Shown piece after piece: positions 22,214 to 34,081 of a DNA stretch of 64,000 nucleotides. Numbering within the stretch: the stretch's first letter is position 1; each line of letters begins with the position of its first letter. A program made the position numbers and the translations under genes. Where the stretch lies: the NCBI GenBank assembly GCA_963742725.1, contig CAVUMX010000001.1:1116001-1180000 (forward strand), given 5' to 3'. This DNA is from CAVVAL01 sp963742725. Its GTDB lineage: Bacteria; Actinomycetota; Actinomycetes; Mycobacteriales; Cryptosporangiaceae. The notes under the pieces were generated by a model. That model saw nothing but the letters and a program-made list of their open reading frames with translations, was not told the DNA's origin and did no database searches.

Positions 22214-24289
22214 GTGACGACGACCGACGCCGAACTCGCTGCCCTGTCCTATCCGCGGCTCGCCGCCCGTACCCGCCACTTCCTGTACGGGCAGCCGCGA
22301 ACCGTCAGCGTGTCGCCCGACGGGCAGCGCGTGCTGTTCCTGCGATCCGCCGGTCCGACCGATCCGGTGCACGCGCTGTGGCTGTTCGACGTCGCGTCCG
22401 GGCAGGAGCGTCTGCTGGCCGACCCGGCCGCGCTGCTCGGCCCGGGCGACGAAGATCTGCCGCCCGAGGAGCGGGCGATGCGCGAGCGTAAGCGCGAGGC
22501 GTCCGGCGGCATCGTCGCCTACACGACCGACGAGGCGGCGACGGCCGCGGTGTTCGCCCTGTCCGGACGGCTGTTCCGCGTGGTGGTCGCGTCCGGCGAG
22601 ATCGCCGAGGTGACGGTCGCCGGTCCGGTGCTGGACCCCCGGCTGGACCCGGCGGGCGAGCGCGTCGCGTACGTCACGGGCGGTGCCCTGCACGTCGTCG
22701 ACCCGGACGGCTCCGACCGCGTGCTCGCCACCGAGGACGACATCACCTGGGGCCTCGCCGAGTTCGTCGCCGCCGAGGAGATGAGCCGGTACCGGGGCTA
22801 CTGGTGGTCGCCGGACGGCACCCGCCTGCTTGCCGCCCGGGTGGACGAGGCGCCCGTCCCCCGCTGGTACATCGCCGACCCCGCCAACCCGGACCAGCCG
22901 TCCACCGAGATCGCGTACCCGCACGCCGGCGCCGGCAACGCGGACGTCACGCTGCACGTGATCGCCGTCGCGGACGGCGCCCGCACCGAGGTGCCGTGGG
23001 ACCGGACGGCGTTCCCGTACCTGGTCACGGCCGGCTGGGACGACAGCGGCTGTGCCCTGGTCACCGTCATGGACCGGAACCAGCAGCGCGCCCGGGTGCT
23101 CGGCGCCGACGACGCGGTGCACGTCCACCTCGACGACGCCCGCGAGCCGTGGCTGGAAGTGCTGCCCGGTACGCCGTCGCTGCTCCCGGACGGCCGCCTG
23201 GTGTGGTCCGAGGACACCGCGACGACCCGCCGGCTCACCGTCGCCGGTTCGCCGGTCACGCCGCCCGAGCTGTACGTCCGGGGGTACCTGGGCCGGCTCG
23301 GCGACGACCTGCTGGTGGACGGCACCGTGGACGCGCCCGAGCAGAACCACGTCCACCGCGTCGCCGCGGACGGCACGGCCACCCGGCTGACGGACGGGGA
23401 CGGCTGGCACGGCGTCGTCACCGGCGGCGAGACCGTGGTCGTCATCAGCCGGACGCTGGACCAGCACGGCGCCACCTTCACGGTGAACGGCACGACCAGG
23501 CTGAAGTCCTTCGCCGCCACGGCACCGCTCACCCCCGCGCCGGCGCTGGCCCGGGTGACCGAGCGGCGGCTGCCGTCGGCGGTGCTGTACCCCGCCGGCC
23601 ACACGCCCGGTACGCGGCTGCCCGTCCTCATGGACCCGTACGGCGGCCCGCACCACCAGGAGATCATCGCCGCGCGCGGCGCCTGGAACGAGCCGCAGTG
23701 GTGGGCCGACCAGGGCTTCGCCGTCGTCGTCGTGGACGGTCGCGGCACGCCCGGCATCGACCCGTCGTTCGAGCACGGGGTCCGGCTCGACTTCGCGACG
23801 CCCGTCCTCGAGGACCAGGTGGACGCCCTCCACGCCCTGGCCGGCGACCACCCCGACCTCGACCTGGACCGCGTCGGCATCCGGGGCTGGTCCTTCGGCG
23901 GGTACCTCGCCGCCCTGGCCGTGCTCCGCCGCCCGGACGTGTTCCACGCCGCGATCGCCGGCGCCCCCGTCACGGACTGGGAGCTGTACGACACCTTCTA
24001 CACCGAGCGGTACCTGGGCCTGCCGGCTGAGGAGCCCGACGCGTACGCGACGTCGTCCCTGCTCGCGGACGCGGAGAAGCTGAGCCGGCCGCTCATGCTC
24101 ATCCATGGCCTGGCGGACGACAACGTGGTGTCGGCGCACACGCTGCGGCTGTCGTCCGCGCTGCTCGCCGCCGGCCGCCCGCACGAGGTGCTGCCGCTGA
24201 CCGGCGTCACGCACATGGCGTCGAACGAGGTCGTGGCGGAGAACCTGCTGGTGCTCCAGCGGGACTTCCTCCGCCGCACGCTGGGCTGA
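22214..24289 (+). CDS. S9 family prolyl oligopeptidase/DPP IV-like
   Basis: Cytoplasmic serine peptidase of 691 residues with no signal peptide. The N-terminal two thirds (about 1-430) have the repeated-strand pattern of a DPP IV-type beta-propeller. The C-terminal alpha/beta-hydrolase domain carries the nucleophile in GWSFGGY, the acid in LADDNV and the histidine in GVTHMA. The segment VVDGRGTPG is typical of DPP IV and acylaminoacyl peptidases, and EFVAAEEMSRYRGYWWSPDG includes the Glu pair that binds the free N terminus in DPP IV. Its place before an oligopeptide importer on the other strand suggests shared peptide use, but they are separate units. Confidence 0.92.
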   Translation: MTTTDAELAALSYPRLAARTRHFLYGQPRTVSVSPDGQRVLFLRSAGPTDPVHALWLFDVASGQERLLADPAALLGPGDEDLPPEERAMRERKREASGGIVAYTTDEAATAAVFALSGRLFRVVVASGEIAEVTVAGPVLDPRLDPAGERVAYVTGGALHVVDPDGSDRVLATEDDITWGLAEFVAAEEMSRYRGYWWSPDGTRLLAARVDEAPVPRWYIADPANPDQPSTEIAYPHAGAGNADVTLHVIAVADGARTEVPWDRTAFPYLVTAGWDDSGCALVTVMDRNQQRARVLGADDAVHVHLDDAREPWLEVLPGTPSLLPDGRLVWSEDTATTRRLTVAGSPVTPPELYVRGYLGRLGDDLLVDGTVDAPEQNHVHRVAADGTATRLTDGDGWHGVVTGGETVVVISRTLDQHGATFTVNGTTRLKSFAATAPLTPAPALARVTERRLPSAVLYPAGHTPGTRLPVLMDPYGGPHHQEIIAARGAWNEPQWWADQGFAVVVVDGRGTPGIDPSFEHGVRLDFATPVLEDQVDALHALAGDHPDLDLDRVGIRGWSFGGYLAALAVLRRPDVFHAAIAGAPVTDWELYDTFYTERYLGLPAEEPDAYATSSLLADAEKLSRPLMLIHGLADDNVVSAHTLRLSSALLAAGRPHEVLPLTGVTHMASNEVVAENLLVLQRDFLRRTLG

Positions 24290-24292
24290 GAC

Positions 24293-24337
24293 ACGACGGT
24301 GGCGCGCTCCCTCGAGAGGGAACGCGCCACCGGTCGT
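24293..24337. terminator. Bidirectional hairpin terminator
   Basis: Stacked arms: ACGAC/GTCGT with a one-base bulge, GGTGGCGCG/CGCGCCACC (24298-24306 and 24323-24331) and TCCCT/AGGGA around the loop CGAG. It lies between the convergent S9 peptidase and ABC transporter genes. Confidence 0.82.
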
Positions 24338-24342
24338 ACTGG

Positions 24343-25348
24343 CTACGCCTCGTGCGAGACGACCACCGTGCGCACCTCGGCGAAGTGGCACGCGCTGAGG
24401 TGGTCGCTGCCTTCGCGCCGTTCCAGCAGCGGTTCCTTCGCGGCGCAGAGGTCCTGCGCCTTCCAGCACCGGGTCCGGAACCGGCAGCCCGAGGGCGGGT
24501 TCGCCGGGCTCGGCACGTCGCCTTCGAGCCGGATGACCGCCTTCGTCGTGCGGCTCTCCGGGTTCGGGACGGGCACCGCGGACAGCAGCGCCTGCGTGTA
24601 CGGGTGGGTCGGCCGCTCGTAGATCTCGTCCTCGGTGCCGATCTCGGCGACCTTGCCGAGGTACATCACCGCGACGCGATCGGCCAGGTGGCGGACCACC
24701 GACAGATCGTGCGCGATGAAGAGGTACGAGAGACCGAACTCGCCCTGCAACCGCTCCAGCAGGTTCATCACCTGTGCCTGGATTGACACGTCGAGCGCGC
24801 TGACCGGCTCGTCGCAGATGATGATCTCCGGGTTGAGCGCGAGCGCTCGGGCGATGCCGATGCGCTGGCGCTGCCCGCCGGAGAACTGGTGCGGGTACCG
24901 GTTGATGTGCTCCGGGTTGAGGCCGACGACGTCCAGCAGGTCCTGGACCTTCTTCTGCCGGCTGCCCTTCGGCGCCACGTCCGTGTGGATCTCGAACGGT
25001 TCGCCGACGATGTCGCCGACCGTCATCCGCGGGTTCAGCGACGTGTACGGGTCCTGCATGACGAGCTGGATGTTGCGGCGCAGCCGCCGCATCTCGCCCC
25101 GGCCCATCTTGTAGATGTCCTTGCCCTTGTACAGGACCGTCCCCGACGTGGGCTTTTCCAGGTTCATCAGCACCCGGGCGAGCGTCGACTTGCCGCAGCC
25201 GGACTCGCCCACGACGCCCAGGGTCTCGCCCTTGAGCAGGTCGAGGCTGACGCCGTCGACCGCCTTGATGTGGCCGATCGTGCGCTTGTAGATGACGCCC
25301 TGGGTGACCGGGTAGTGCTTGACCAGGTCCTTTACCTGGAGGATGTGC

Positions 25349-25356
<8 letters not shown>
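24343..25356 (-). CDS. Oligopeptide ABC transporter ATPase (OppF/DppF type)
   Basis: Second ATPase of a peptide importer, 337 residues. Walker A GESGCGKST, Q-loop MQDPYTSLNP, ABC signature FSGGQRQRIGIARAL, Walker B IIICDEPVSALD and the switch histidine in FIAHDLSV are all present. The C-terminal oligopeptide-ABC domain contains the Cys pattern CRFRTRCWKAQDLC, usually linked with an iron-sulfur cluster. The GTG start at 25356 overlaps the preceding ATPase gene by eight bases; longer readings extend into that gene. Confidence 0.95.
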
Positions 25357-26392
<1,036 letters not shown>

Positions 26393-26405
26393 ATATCCAG
26401 TACTC

Positions 26406-27344
26406 CTAGCGCAGCTTCGGGTCGAACGCGTCGCGCACCGCGTCGCCGAGCATGACGAAGCTCAGCACGGCCACGCCGACGAACGCGGCGGGGAAGAGCA
26501 GCGCGTGCGGGGCGGTCCGGAGGATCGACTGCGCCTCCGACACCATGACGCCCCACGAGATGACAGGGTCCCGGAGCCCGACGCCCAGGAACGACAGCGT
26601 CGCCTCGGCGCCGATCGCGAGGCCGAGCGAGATCGTCGCGAGCACGAGCAGCGGACCGACGGCGTTCGGCAGCACGTGCCGGAAGATGATCCGGAACGGG
26701 CTGGCGCCGAGCGCCCGCGCGGCGATGACGTAGTCCTGGTTCTTCGCGGCGATCACCGACGAGCGCATGATCCGGCTGTACTGCGGCCAGCCGAGCAGCA
26801 CGAGGGCCGTGATCACCAGGAGCATGATCCGCGGACCGCTGGGGCTGGTGGTCGCGCCGGCGAACGTCGACAGCAGCACGATCGCGCCGAGAACGAACGG
26901 CAGGCCGAGGAAGACGTCGCCGACCCGGGAGAGCACCGAATCGACCCAACCGCCCAGGTATCCGCCGAGGATCCCGGTGACGCCGCCGATAAGTAGGTTG
27001 CCGATCACGGCCGCGATGCCGACGATGATCGAGGCGCGGGCACCGTAGATCGCCCGCGCGAAGACGTCCTGCCCCTGGAGGTCGAATCCGAAGATGTGAC
27101 CCGCCTGCGGGCCTTCCCGGCTGGCCCGGAGATTCGTCGCCTCCGGATCCAGGCTGGTGAACAGCGCCGGGAACGCGGCCATCGTCAGGAAGATGAGGAT
27201 CAACACCGACGAGATGATGAAGAGCGGACGCTTCCTGAGGTCGCGCCAGGCATCGGCCGCGAGCCCGCGGGGCTTCTCGCCGGTCGACGTGGCCGGCGCC
27301 TCGACGGCGATCGGCGCGGTCTGCGTGCTGATGGGGTCACTCAT
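26406..27344 (-). CDS. Oligopeptide ABC transporter permease (OppC/DppC type)
   Basis: Inner-membrane permease of 312 residues with a cytoplasmic N-terminal stretch (about 1-35), a first helix at about 38-58 and five further helices. The EAA motif that contacts the ATPase is visible as YVIAARALGASPFRIIFRH. LRDPVISWGVMV near the end is typical of the OppC/DppC subfamily. It overlaps the OppB-type gene by eight bases. Confidence 0.94.
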   Translation of the reverse strand: MSDPISTQTAPIAVEAPATSTGEKPRGLAADAWRDLRKRPLFIISSVLILIFLTMAAFPALFTSLDPEATNLRASREGPQAGHIFGFDLQGQDVFARAIYGARASIIVGIAAVIGNLLIGGVTGILGGYLGGWVDSVLSRVGDVFLGLPFVLGAIVLLSTFAGATTSPSGPRIMLLVITALVLLGWPQYSRIMRSSVIAAKNQDYVIAARALGASPFRIIFRHVLPNAVGPLLVLATISLGLAIGAEATLSFLGVGLRDPVISWGVMVSEAQSILRTAPHALLFPAAFVGVAVLSFVMLGDAVRDAFDPKLR

Positions 27345-28263
27345 AGCGGATCCTCGGGTCCAGGACGCCGTACAACAGGTCGACGACGAGATTGCAGAAC
27401 AGGTAGACGAGCACGAGGATCACCACGATCGAGACGACCAGCGACGACTCCTTGCGCTGGATCGCCCGGAACAGCAGCCCACCGACTCCGCCGATGTTGA
27501 AGATGCCCTCGGTGACGATCGCGCCGCCCATGAGGTTGCCGATGTCGATTCCGATGAAGGTGACGACCGGGATCAGCGAGTTGCGCAGCAGGTGCACGCC
27601 CGTGACGCGGGACGGGGTCATGCCCTTGGCGACGGCCGTGCGGACGTAGTCGGCCCGCTTGTTCTCCACGAACGACACCCGGGTCAGCCGGGACACGGCC
27701 GCCATCGAGCCGCTGCCGAGGATGAACCCCGGCACGAGCAGGCTGGAGAACGGGGCCTCCGACGGCACGGTCGTCGTGATGATGCCCCACTTGACGCCCA
27801 GCACGTACTGCAGCACGTAGCCGCTGACGAACGTCGGGATCGCGATGAGGAACAGCGTCGAGACGAGGACCAGGTTGTCGAGGAAGCCGCCGCGGCGGAG
27901 GCCGGTGAGCACACCGGCGATGATGCCGATGATCGCCTCGATGAGGATGGCGACGAGGGCGAGCCGCATGGTGACCGGCCATGCGGTGCCGATCATCTCG
28001 CCGACGGACTGGCCGGAGAAAGTCTCCCCGAAGTCACCACGCAGAAGATTGGCGACGTAGTAGCCGTACTGCAGCCAGATCGGGTCCGTCAGGTGGAACT
28101 TGTCCTCCATTTTCTGGATGAACGCGTCCGGGCATCCACGCTCTCCGCACTGACCGGCGAGAGGGTCGCCAGGAACGGCCCATACCAGGAAATAGATCAG
28201 GAACGTCGTACCGATGAACACCGGTATGAGCTGGAGCAGTCGGCGCAGCGTGTAGCGCCCCAT
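27337..28263 (-). CDS. Oligopeptide ABC transporter permease (OppB/DppB type)
   Basis: Inner-membrane permease of 308 residues with six helices. It starts MGRYTLRRLLQLIPVFIG, the classic OppB/DppB opening. The EAA region reads DYVRTAVAKGMTPSRVTGVH. A periplasmic loop contains CGERGCPDAF, a possible disulfide pair. Separated from the upstream binding-protein gene by 125 bp that hold a strong hairpin. Confidence 0.94.
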   Translation of the reverse strand: MGRYTLRRLLQLIPVFIGTTFLIYFLVWAVPGDPLAGQCGERGCPDAFIQKMEDKFHLTDPIWLQYGYYVANLLRGDFGETFSGQSVGEMIGTAWPVTMRLALVAILIEAIIGIIAGVLTGLRRGGFLDNLVLVSTLFLIAIPTFVSGYVLQYVLGVKWGIITTTVPSEAPFSSLLVPGFILGSGSMAAVSRLTRVSFVENKRADYVRTAVAKGMTPSRVTGVHLLRNSLIPVVTFIGIDIGNLMGGAIVTEGIFNIGGVGGLLFRAIQRKESSLVVSIVVILVLVYLFCNLVVDLLYGVLDPRIRYE

Positions 28264-28331
28264 GGGTGCTTCTCCTTAGTGGGGTCGAGCGAGCACCGGT
28301 GAACTCTGTGCGGAACCGGTGCTCATGATGC

Positions 28332-28370
28332 CCCGGGGTGGGGCGCCTGTGACAGGTGCCCCACCCCGGG
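28332..28370 (-). terminator. Intercistronic hairpin after binding-protein gene
   Basis: Perfect 13-base arms (28332-28344 CCCGGGGTGGGGC and 28358-28370) continue into a G-T pair and a four-base inner stem with loop TGA, about 18 paired positions in all. On the minus strand it lies 18 bases after the binding-protein stop and 68 bases before the permease start, with no T-run. It probably stops some transcripts or protects the upstream mRNA, so that more binding protein than membrane subunits is made. Confidence 0.75.
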
Positions 28371-28388
28371 AAATTTTCCAGCGTCAGA

Positions 28389-30026
28389 TCACTTGACGGT
28401 GATCTCGGAGAGCACGAGCTCGCCGAAGGCGTCGATCTTGACGTTCTCGACCTTGTTGGAGTGAACCGACTGCTGCGCGTAGTGCCACAGCGGGATGCCC
28501 GGCATCTCCTCGGTGAGGATCGCCTCGGCCTCCTGGTACAGCTTGTTGGCGGCGTCGATGTCCTTCGTGCCATCGGCCTCCTTGAGCTTCGCGTCCAACT
28601 TCGGGCTCGAGTACGAGCTGTCGTTGGAGGAAGCACCCGTGCGCCACAGCGGGTTGAGCCAGTTCTCGATGCTCGGGTAGTCAGCCTGCCAGCCGGCGCG
28701 GTACATGCTGGTGTGCTTCTTGTCGTCGGACAGCGTGCGGAACGCGTCGAACGTCGGGATCGGCTTGCCAACGCACTTCAGGCCGAGGGCCCCGTTGATG
28801 CTGTTGCAGGTGGCGTCGACCCACGCCTTGTGGTTCGAGTCGGCGTTGTAGGCGATGCTGAGCTCACCCTTGAACCCACCGGCCGCGGCGAGAAGCTCCT
28901 TGGCCTTGGTCGGGTTGTAGTCACACCACTCGCCACAGGCGCCGTCCTTGAACCCGTCGACGGCGGGGTTGACCCAGCCCTTCATCGGGATGCGGCCCTT
29001 GTTGAAGATCTTCTCCGTGATCAGGTCACGGTCGATCGCCAGGGACAGGGCCTGCCGCACGCGGAGGTCCTTGAACTGAGCCGTGTACATCGGGAACGTG
29101 ATGTTCTGCGAGGTCGCGATCGGCTTGTTGATGGCGCGGTCACCGAAGTCGGCCTTGTAACGGTCGCCCGTCAGCGCGGAGACCGGAACCTGCTGGACGA
29201 AGTCCAGGGCGTCGGACTGCGCGTCGGCGTACTGGGCGTCGTCGGTCTGGTAGACCTTGAAGACCACGTTCTTGACCTTCGGCTTCTCGCGACCCTTGTA
29301 GTCGTCGAAGCGGGTGACGGTCAGCGAGGTGTTGACGGTACGGGCGTCGTACTTGAACGGACCGTTACCGATCGGCTTCTTGGCGTACTCCTCCGGGCCC
29401 TTCTCGAAGAAGACGTTGGGCATCGGCATGAAGACCGCGTAACCGACCTTGACCGGCCACAGGTTCGACGGCGCGGCGAGCTCCACGGTGAACGTGGTGT
29501 CGTCGACGACCTTCAGACCCGACATCTCCTTGGCCGCGGGGGCCGGCGCCTTCTGCGGGCCGTCACCGTCCGGGTCCTCGGTCCAGGTCTTGTCGTAGCC
29601 GGCGATGTCCGCGAAGAACGTGCCGTTCGCCATGCCGTTCGGCGAGTAGGCGTAGTAGTTCCACGCCTTCACGAAGTTCTCGGCCTTGACCGCGGTGCCG
29701 TCGTGGAAGGTCCAGCCGTCCTTGATCTTGACGGTGTAGACCTTGGCAGCGTCGTCGCCCTTGATCTCTTCGGCCATCTCGTTGACCGGCGAGGCGTCGT
29801 CGGCGTCGTAGCTGATCAGACCGGTGAAGATCGAGTCGATGACCTTGCCGCCCTGCACCTCGGTGGTGTTGCCGGGGATGAGCGTGTTCTCCGGCTCACC
29901 CCAACCGACGGTGATCGAAGCGTCCGACTGGCTGCCAGAGTCGCTGTCGGACGTGCAGCCAGCGACTGCGACGAGAGCAAGTGCCGCGCTTACGGCCACC
30001 GCTGCTTTCGTTCTGGAGACGCGCAT
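28389..30026 (-). CDS. Peptide ABC transporter substrate-binding lipoprotein (family 5)
   Basis: Extracytoplasmic binding protein of 545 residues. The lipoprotein signal ends VAVAGC, so Cys24 is the likely lipidated residue, followed by a Ser/Asp-rich linker. The SBP family 5 fold shows KIKDGWTFHDGTAVKAENF and the later segment LRVRQALSLAIDRDLI. Four internal cysteines (DGACGEWC, DATCNS, GLKC) could form disulfides. The ATG at 30026 has GGGAGG upstream. Head gene of the leftward ABC operon. Confidence 0.94.
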   Translation of the reverse strand: MRVSRTKAAVAVSAALALVAVAGCTSDSDSGSQSDASITVGWGEPENTLIPGNTTEVQGGKVIDSIFTGLISYDADDASPVNEMAEEIKGDDAAKVYTVKIKDGWTFHDGTAVKAENFVKAWNYYAYSPNGMANGTFFADIAGYDKTWTEDPDGDGPQKAPAPAAKEMSGLKVVDDTTFTVELAAPSNLWPVKVGYAVFMPMPNVFFEKGPEEYAKKPIGNGPFKYDARTVNTSLTVTRFDDYKGREKPKVKNVVFKVYQTDDAQYADAQSDALDFVQQVPVSALTGDRYKADFGDRAINKPIATSQNITFPMYTAQFKDLRVRQALSLAIDRDLITEKIFNKGRIPMKGWVNPAVDGFKDGACGEWCDYNPTKAKELLAAAGGFKGELSIAYNADSNHKAWVDATCNSINGALGLKCVGKPIPTFDAFRTLSDDKKHTSMYRAGWQADYPSIENWLNPLWRTGASSNDSSYSSPKLDAKLKEADGTKDIDAANKLYQEAEAILTEEMPGIPLWHYAQQSVHSNKVENVKIDAFGELVLSEITVK

Positions 30027-30293
30027 TCCAGGGGCCTCCCTTTTGATGTGCCCAGGGTGATGATGGTTCCGGCCAGCTGGACAGCGACCGGTGGGCGAGG
30101 CTAGTGCCCCTGCCAAGTGATATTCGTACTGCCTGGCGGTGTGACAGGTCAGTGCAATCGCCGAGCTGAGATGACACTGTGATCAACAAGCCGGGACATA
30201 GCCGGGTCCGAACGTCCAGATGCCGAGAGTTGCCATATATCTGTTCATATCCGGACAAAGGGTCTCAAACCGGCACGCGACACACCCCAAGAC
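30027..30293 (-). promoter_or_regulatory. Upstream region of the peptide ABC operon
   Basis: Together with the typA terminator this makes a 326-bp stretch without a gene. It is less GC-rich than its surroundings. On the minus strand CTGACC and TACGAAT, spaced about 18 bases apart near 30130-30160, could be a -35/-10 pair, but the match is weak. No operator was recognised. Confidence 0.35.
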
Positions 30294-30337
30294 GTGACCG
30301 GGCCAACGCTGAACGTATACAGCGTTAGCCCGGTCAC
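30294..30337 (-). terminator. Terminator of typA
   Basis: Long hairpin: arms 30294-30311 and 30320-30337 pair at 17 of 18 positions (one C-A mismatch) around the loop AACGTATA. It begins 15 bases after the typA stop. Confidence 0.85.
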
Positions 30338-30352
30338 ATTGTGTCAGAAGCG

Positions 30353-32224
<1,872 letters not shown>

Positions 32225-32316
32225 GCGGGAGGACCCGATCCTTGGGAGAGAGAAGAACAAACCCCTTGAGTCTACGCGGGTTGCGTTCGGCCTCCGGTCG
32301 CGGGAGTGTCCGGGGT

Positions 32317-32601
32317 ATGAGCGCGCTTCTGGACGGGGAGACGATCGCGCGGCGGCTGACCGAGCTGCCGGGCTGGTCCGGTGACCCGGCGGCGCTCCGG
32401 CGCACGGTGAAGGCGCCCACCTTCCTCGACGGGATCCGGCTGGTCGCCGCCGTGGCCGAGGTCGCCGAGGAACTGGACCATCACCCCGATATCGACATCC
32501 GCTGGACGTCCGTCACGTTCACGCTCAGCACCCATTCGGCGGGCGGCGTGACCGAGAAGGACCTGACGCTCGCCGCGCGGATCAACTCCTTGGCCGGCTG
32601 A
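32317..32601 (+). CDS. 4a-hydroxytetrahydrobiopterin dehydratase
   Basis: PCD/DCoH family enzyme of 94 residues that recycles the oxidised pterin cofactor of aromatic amino acid hydroxylases. The active-site signature is complete: ELDHHPD, RWTSVTFTLSTH and GGVTEKDLTLA. A second, degenerate copy occurs at 41528. The role in actinobacteria is uncertain because no hydroxylase gene is nearby. Confidence 0.92.
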   Translation: MSALLDGETIARRLTELPGWSGDPAALRRTVKAPTFLDGIRLVAAVAEVAEELDHHPDIDIRWTSVTFTLSTHSAGGVTEKDLTLAARINSLAG

Positions 32602-32615
32602 CGACCCTCGGCGGC

Positions 32616-32652
32616 TAGGGTCGGCGGCATGTCTGGTTTCGACCATGTCTGA
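32616..32652 (+). promoter_or_regulatory. Leaderless promoter and 7-codon leader ORF before tldD
   Basis: TAGGGT (32616-32621) lies seven bases before an ATG at 32629, the layout of a leaderless start. That ATG opens a frame of only seven codons (MSGFDHV, stop at 32650-32652) which overlaps the tldD start at 32645 in another frame. The sixteen bases from 32629 and from 32645 match at 13 positions, so the start region looks duplicated. If transcription begins at 32629, tldD would be translated by reinitiation at the overlap. Confidence 0.5.
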
Positions 32653-34081
32653 GTTCGATCTGGCCACGGCCGCCGTGCAGTCCGCGCTCGACGCGGGCGC
32701 CCGGTACGCCGACGCTCGGGTCGTGCACGGCCGCCACGAGTCGATGTCCGCGCACGACGGCGACGTCGAGGACCTCACCCAGGGCGACTCGTCCGGGCTG
32801 GGCGTCCGCGCGCTGTTCGGCTCGTCCTGGGGATTCTTCGCCCTGCCCGACCTCACCACCGGGTCGGCTCGCCGGGCCGGCACCAGGGCCGCCGAGATCG
32901 CCGCGGCCAGCGCCACCGTCCCGGGGCCGCCGCTGGATCTGGTGCCGCTGGACGCGCGTCAGGGCAGCTGGGCCAACCCGTGCGAGCGCGATCCGCTGTC
33001 CGTGCCGCTCGTGGACAAGGGCGACCTCCTGGTCGGGCTGACGAAGACGATGCGCGAGCACGGCGCCGACGTCGCGCAGGCCAGCTACGACGTCTGGGAC
33101 ACGCGCTCGTGGTTCGTCTCCAGCGAAGGCCACCGCATCGACCAGCACCTGCGCGAGTGCGGCGCCGCCATGAACGCCACCGCCATCGGCGAGCACGAGA
33201 CGCAGCACCGCTCCTTCCCGGGCGTCCGCGGGCAGTTCGGCACGGCCGGCTGGGAACTCATCGACCGGCTCGACCTGCCCGGCAACGCCGCCCGCGTCGC
33301 CGAGGAGGCACGGGCGCTCCTCACCGCGCCACCGTGCCCAGCCGGCGAGACCGACCTGGTCATCGGCAGCGAGCAGATGGCGCTGCAGATCCACGAGTCG
33401 GTGGGGCACGCCGTCGAGCTGGACCGGATCCTCGGCTGGGAGGCGGCCTTCGCCGGTACGTCCTGGCTCGACCTGGCGCAGCTCGGCACGCTGAGGTTCG
33501 GGTCCGAGCTGATGACGATCACCGCCGACCCGACCCTTCCGGGCGCGCTCGGCTCGTTCGGGTACGACGACGAGGGCACGCCGGCCGCCCCGGTGGACAT
33601 CGTCCGGGACGGCGTGTGGGTCGGCGTGCTGGCCGGACGTGACTCGGCCGCGATCGCCGGTCTGCCCTACGCCGGGGCGGTGCGCGCGGACGGGTACAAC
33701 CGGTTGCCGATGGTCCGCATGACGAACATCGGCCTGCTCCCCGGCGAGCACCGGGTCGAGGAGTTGATCGACGGCGTGCGGGAGGGGGTGCACATGGACA
33801 GCAACAGGTCCTGGTCGATCGACGACCGCCGGCTCAACTTCCAGTTCGGGTGCGAGATCGCCTGGGAGATCAAGAACGGCAAGCGCGGGCGGATGCTGCG
33901 GAACCCGACCTACACCGGCATCTCGCCGACGTTCTGGGGGTCGCTGGACATGCTGGCGGACGACCTCACCTACTGGGGCACCCCGAGGTGCGGCAAGGGC
34001 CAGCCCATGCAGATCGGCCACACCGGTCACCCCTCCGTGACCGCCCGGTTCCGCGGCGTCCGCGTGGGGGTGACGGGATGA
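32645..34081 (+). CDS. tldD: TldD-type metalloprotease subunit
   Basis: Zinc-binding subunit of the TldD/TldE protease, which in other bacteria trims modified peptides and antitoxins. 478 residues. The metal motif HESVGH (His250, Glu251, His255) is followed by AVELDRILGWEAAFAGTS, as in TldD proteins. The C-terminal part contains FGCEIAWEI and the glycine-rich end. It overlaps tldE by four bases (ATGA), so the subunits are probably made in equal amounts. See the odd start region at 32616-32652. Confidence 0.93.
   Translation: MSEFDLATAAVQSALDAGARYADARVVHGRHESMSAHDGDVEDLTQGDSSGLGVRALFGSSWGFFALPDLTTGSARRAGTRAAEIAAASATVPGPPLDLVPLDARQGSWANPCERDPLSVPLVDKGDLLVGLTKTMREHGADVAQASYDVWDTRSWFVSSEGHRIDQHLRECGAAMNATAIGEHETQHRSFPGVRGQFGTAGWELIDRLDLPGNAARVAEEARALLTAPPCPAGETDLVIGSEQMALQIHESVGHAVELDRILGWEAAFAGTSWLDLAQLGTLRFGSELMTITADPTLPGALGSFGYDDEGTPAAPVDIVRDGVWVGVLAGRDSAAIAGLPYAGAVRADGYNRLPMVRMTNIGLLPGEHRVEELIDGVREGVHMDSNRSWSIDDRRLNFQFGCEIAWEIKNGKRGRMLRNPTYTGISPTFWGSLDMLADDLTYWGTPRCGKGQPMQIGHTGHPSVTARFRGVRVGVTG

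Noticed and set aside
29896..30258. Gene upstream of the peptide-binding lipoprotein
   Set aside because: The frame overlaps the signal peptide in another frame and has no ribosome binding site or conserved features.
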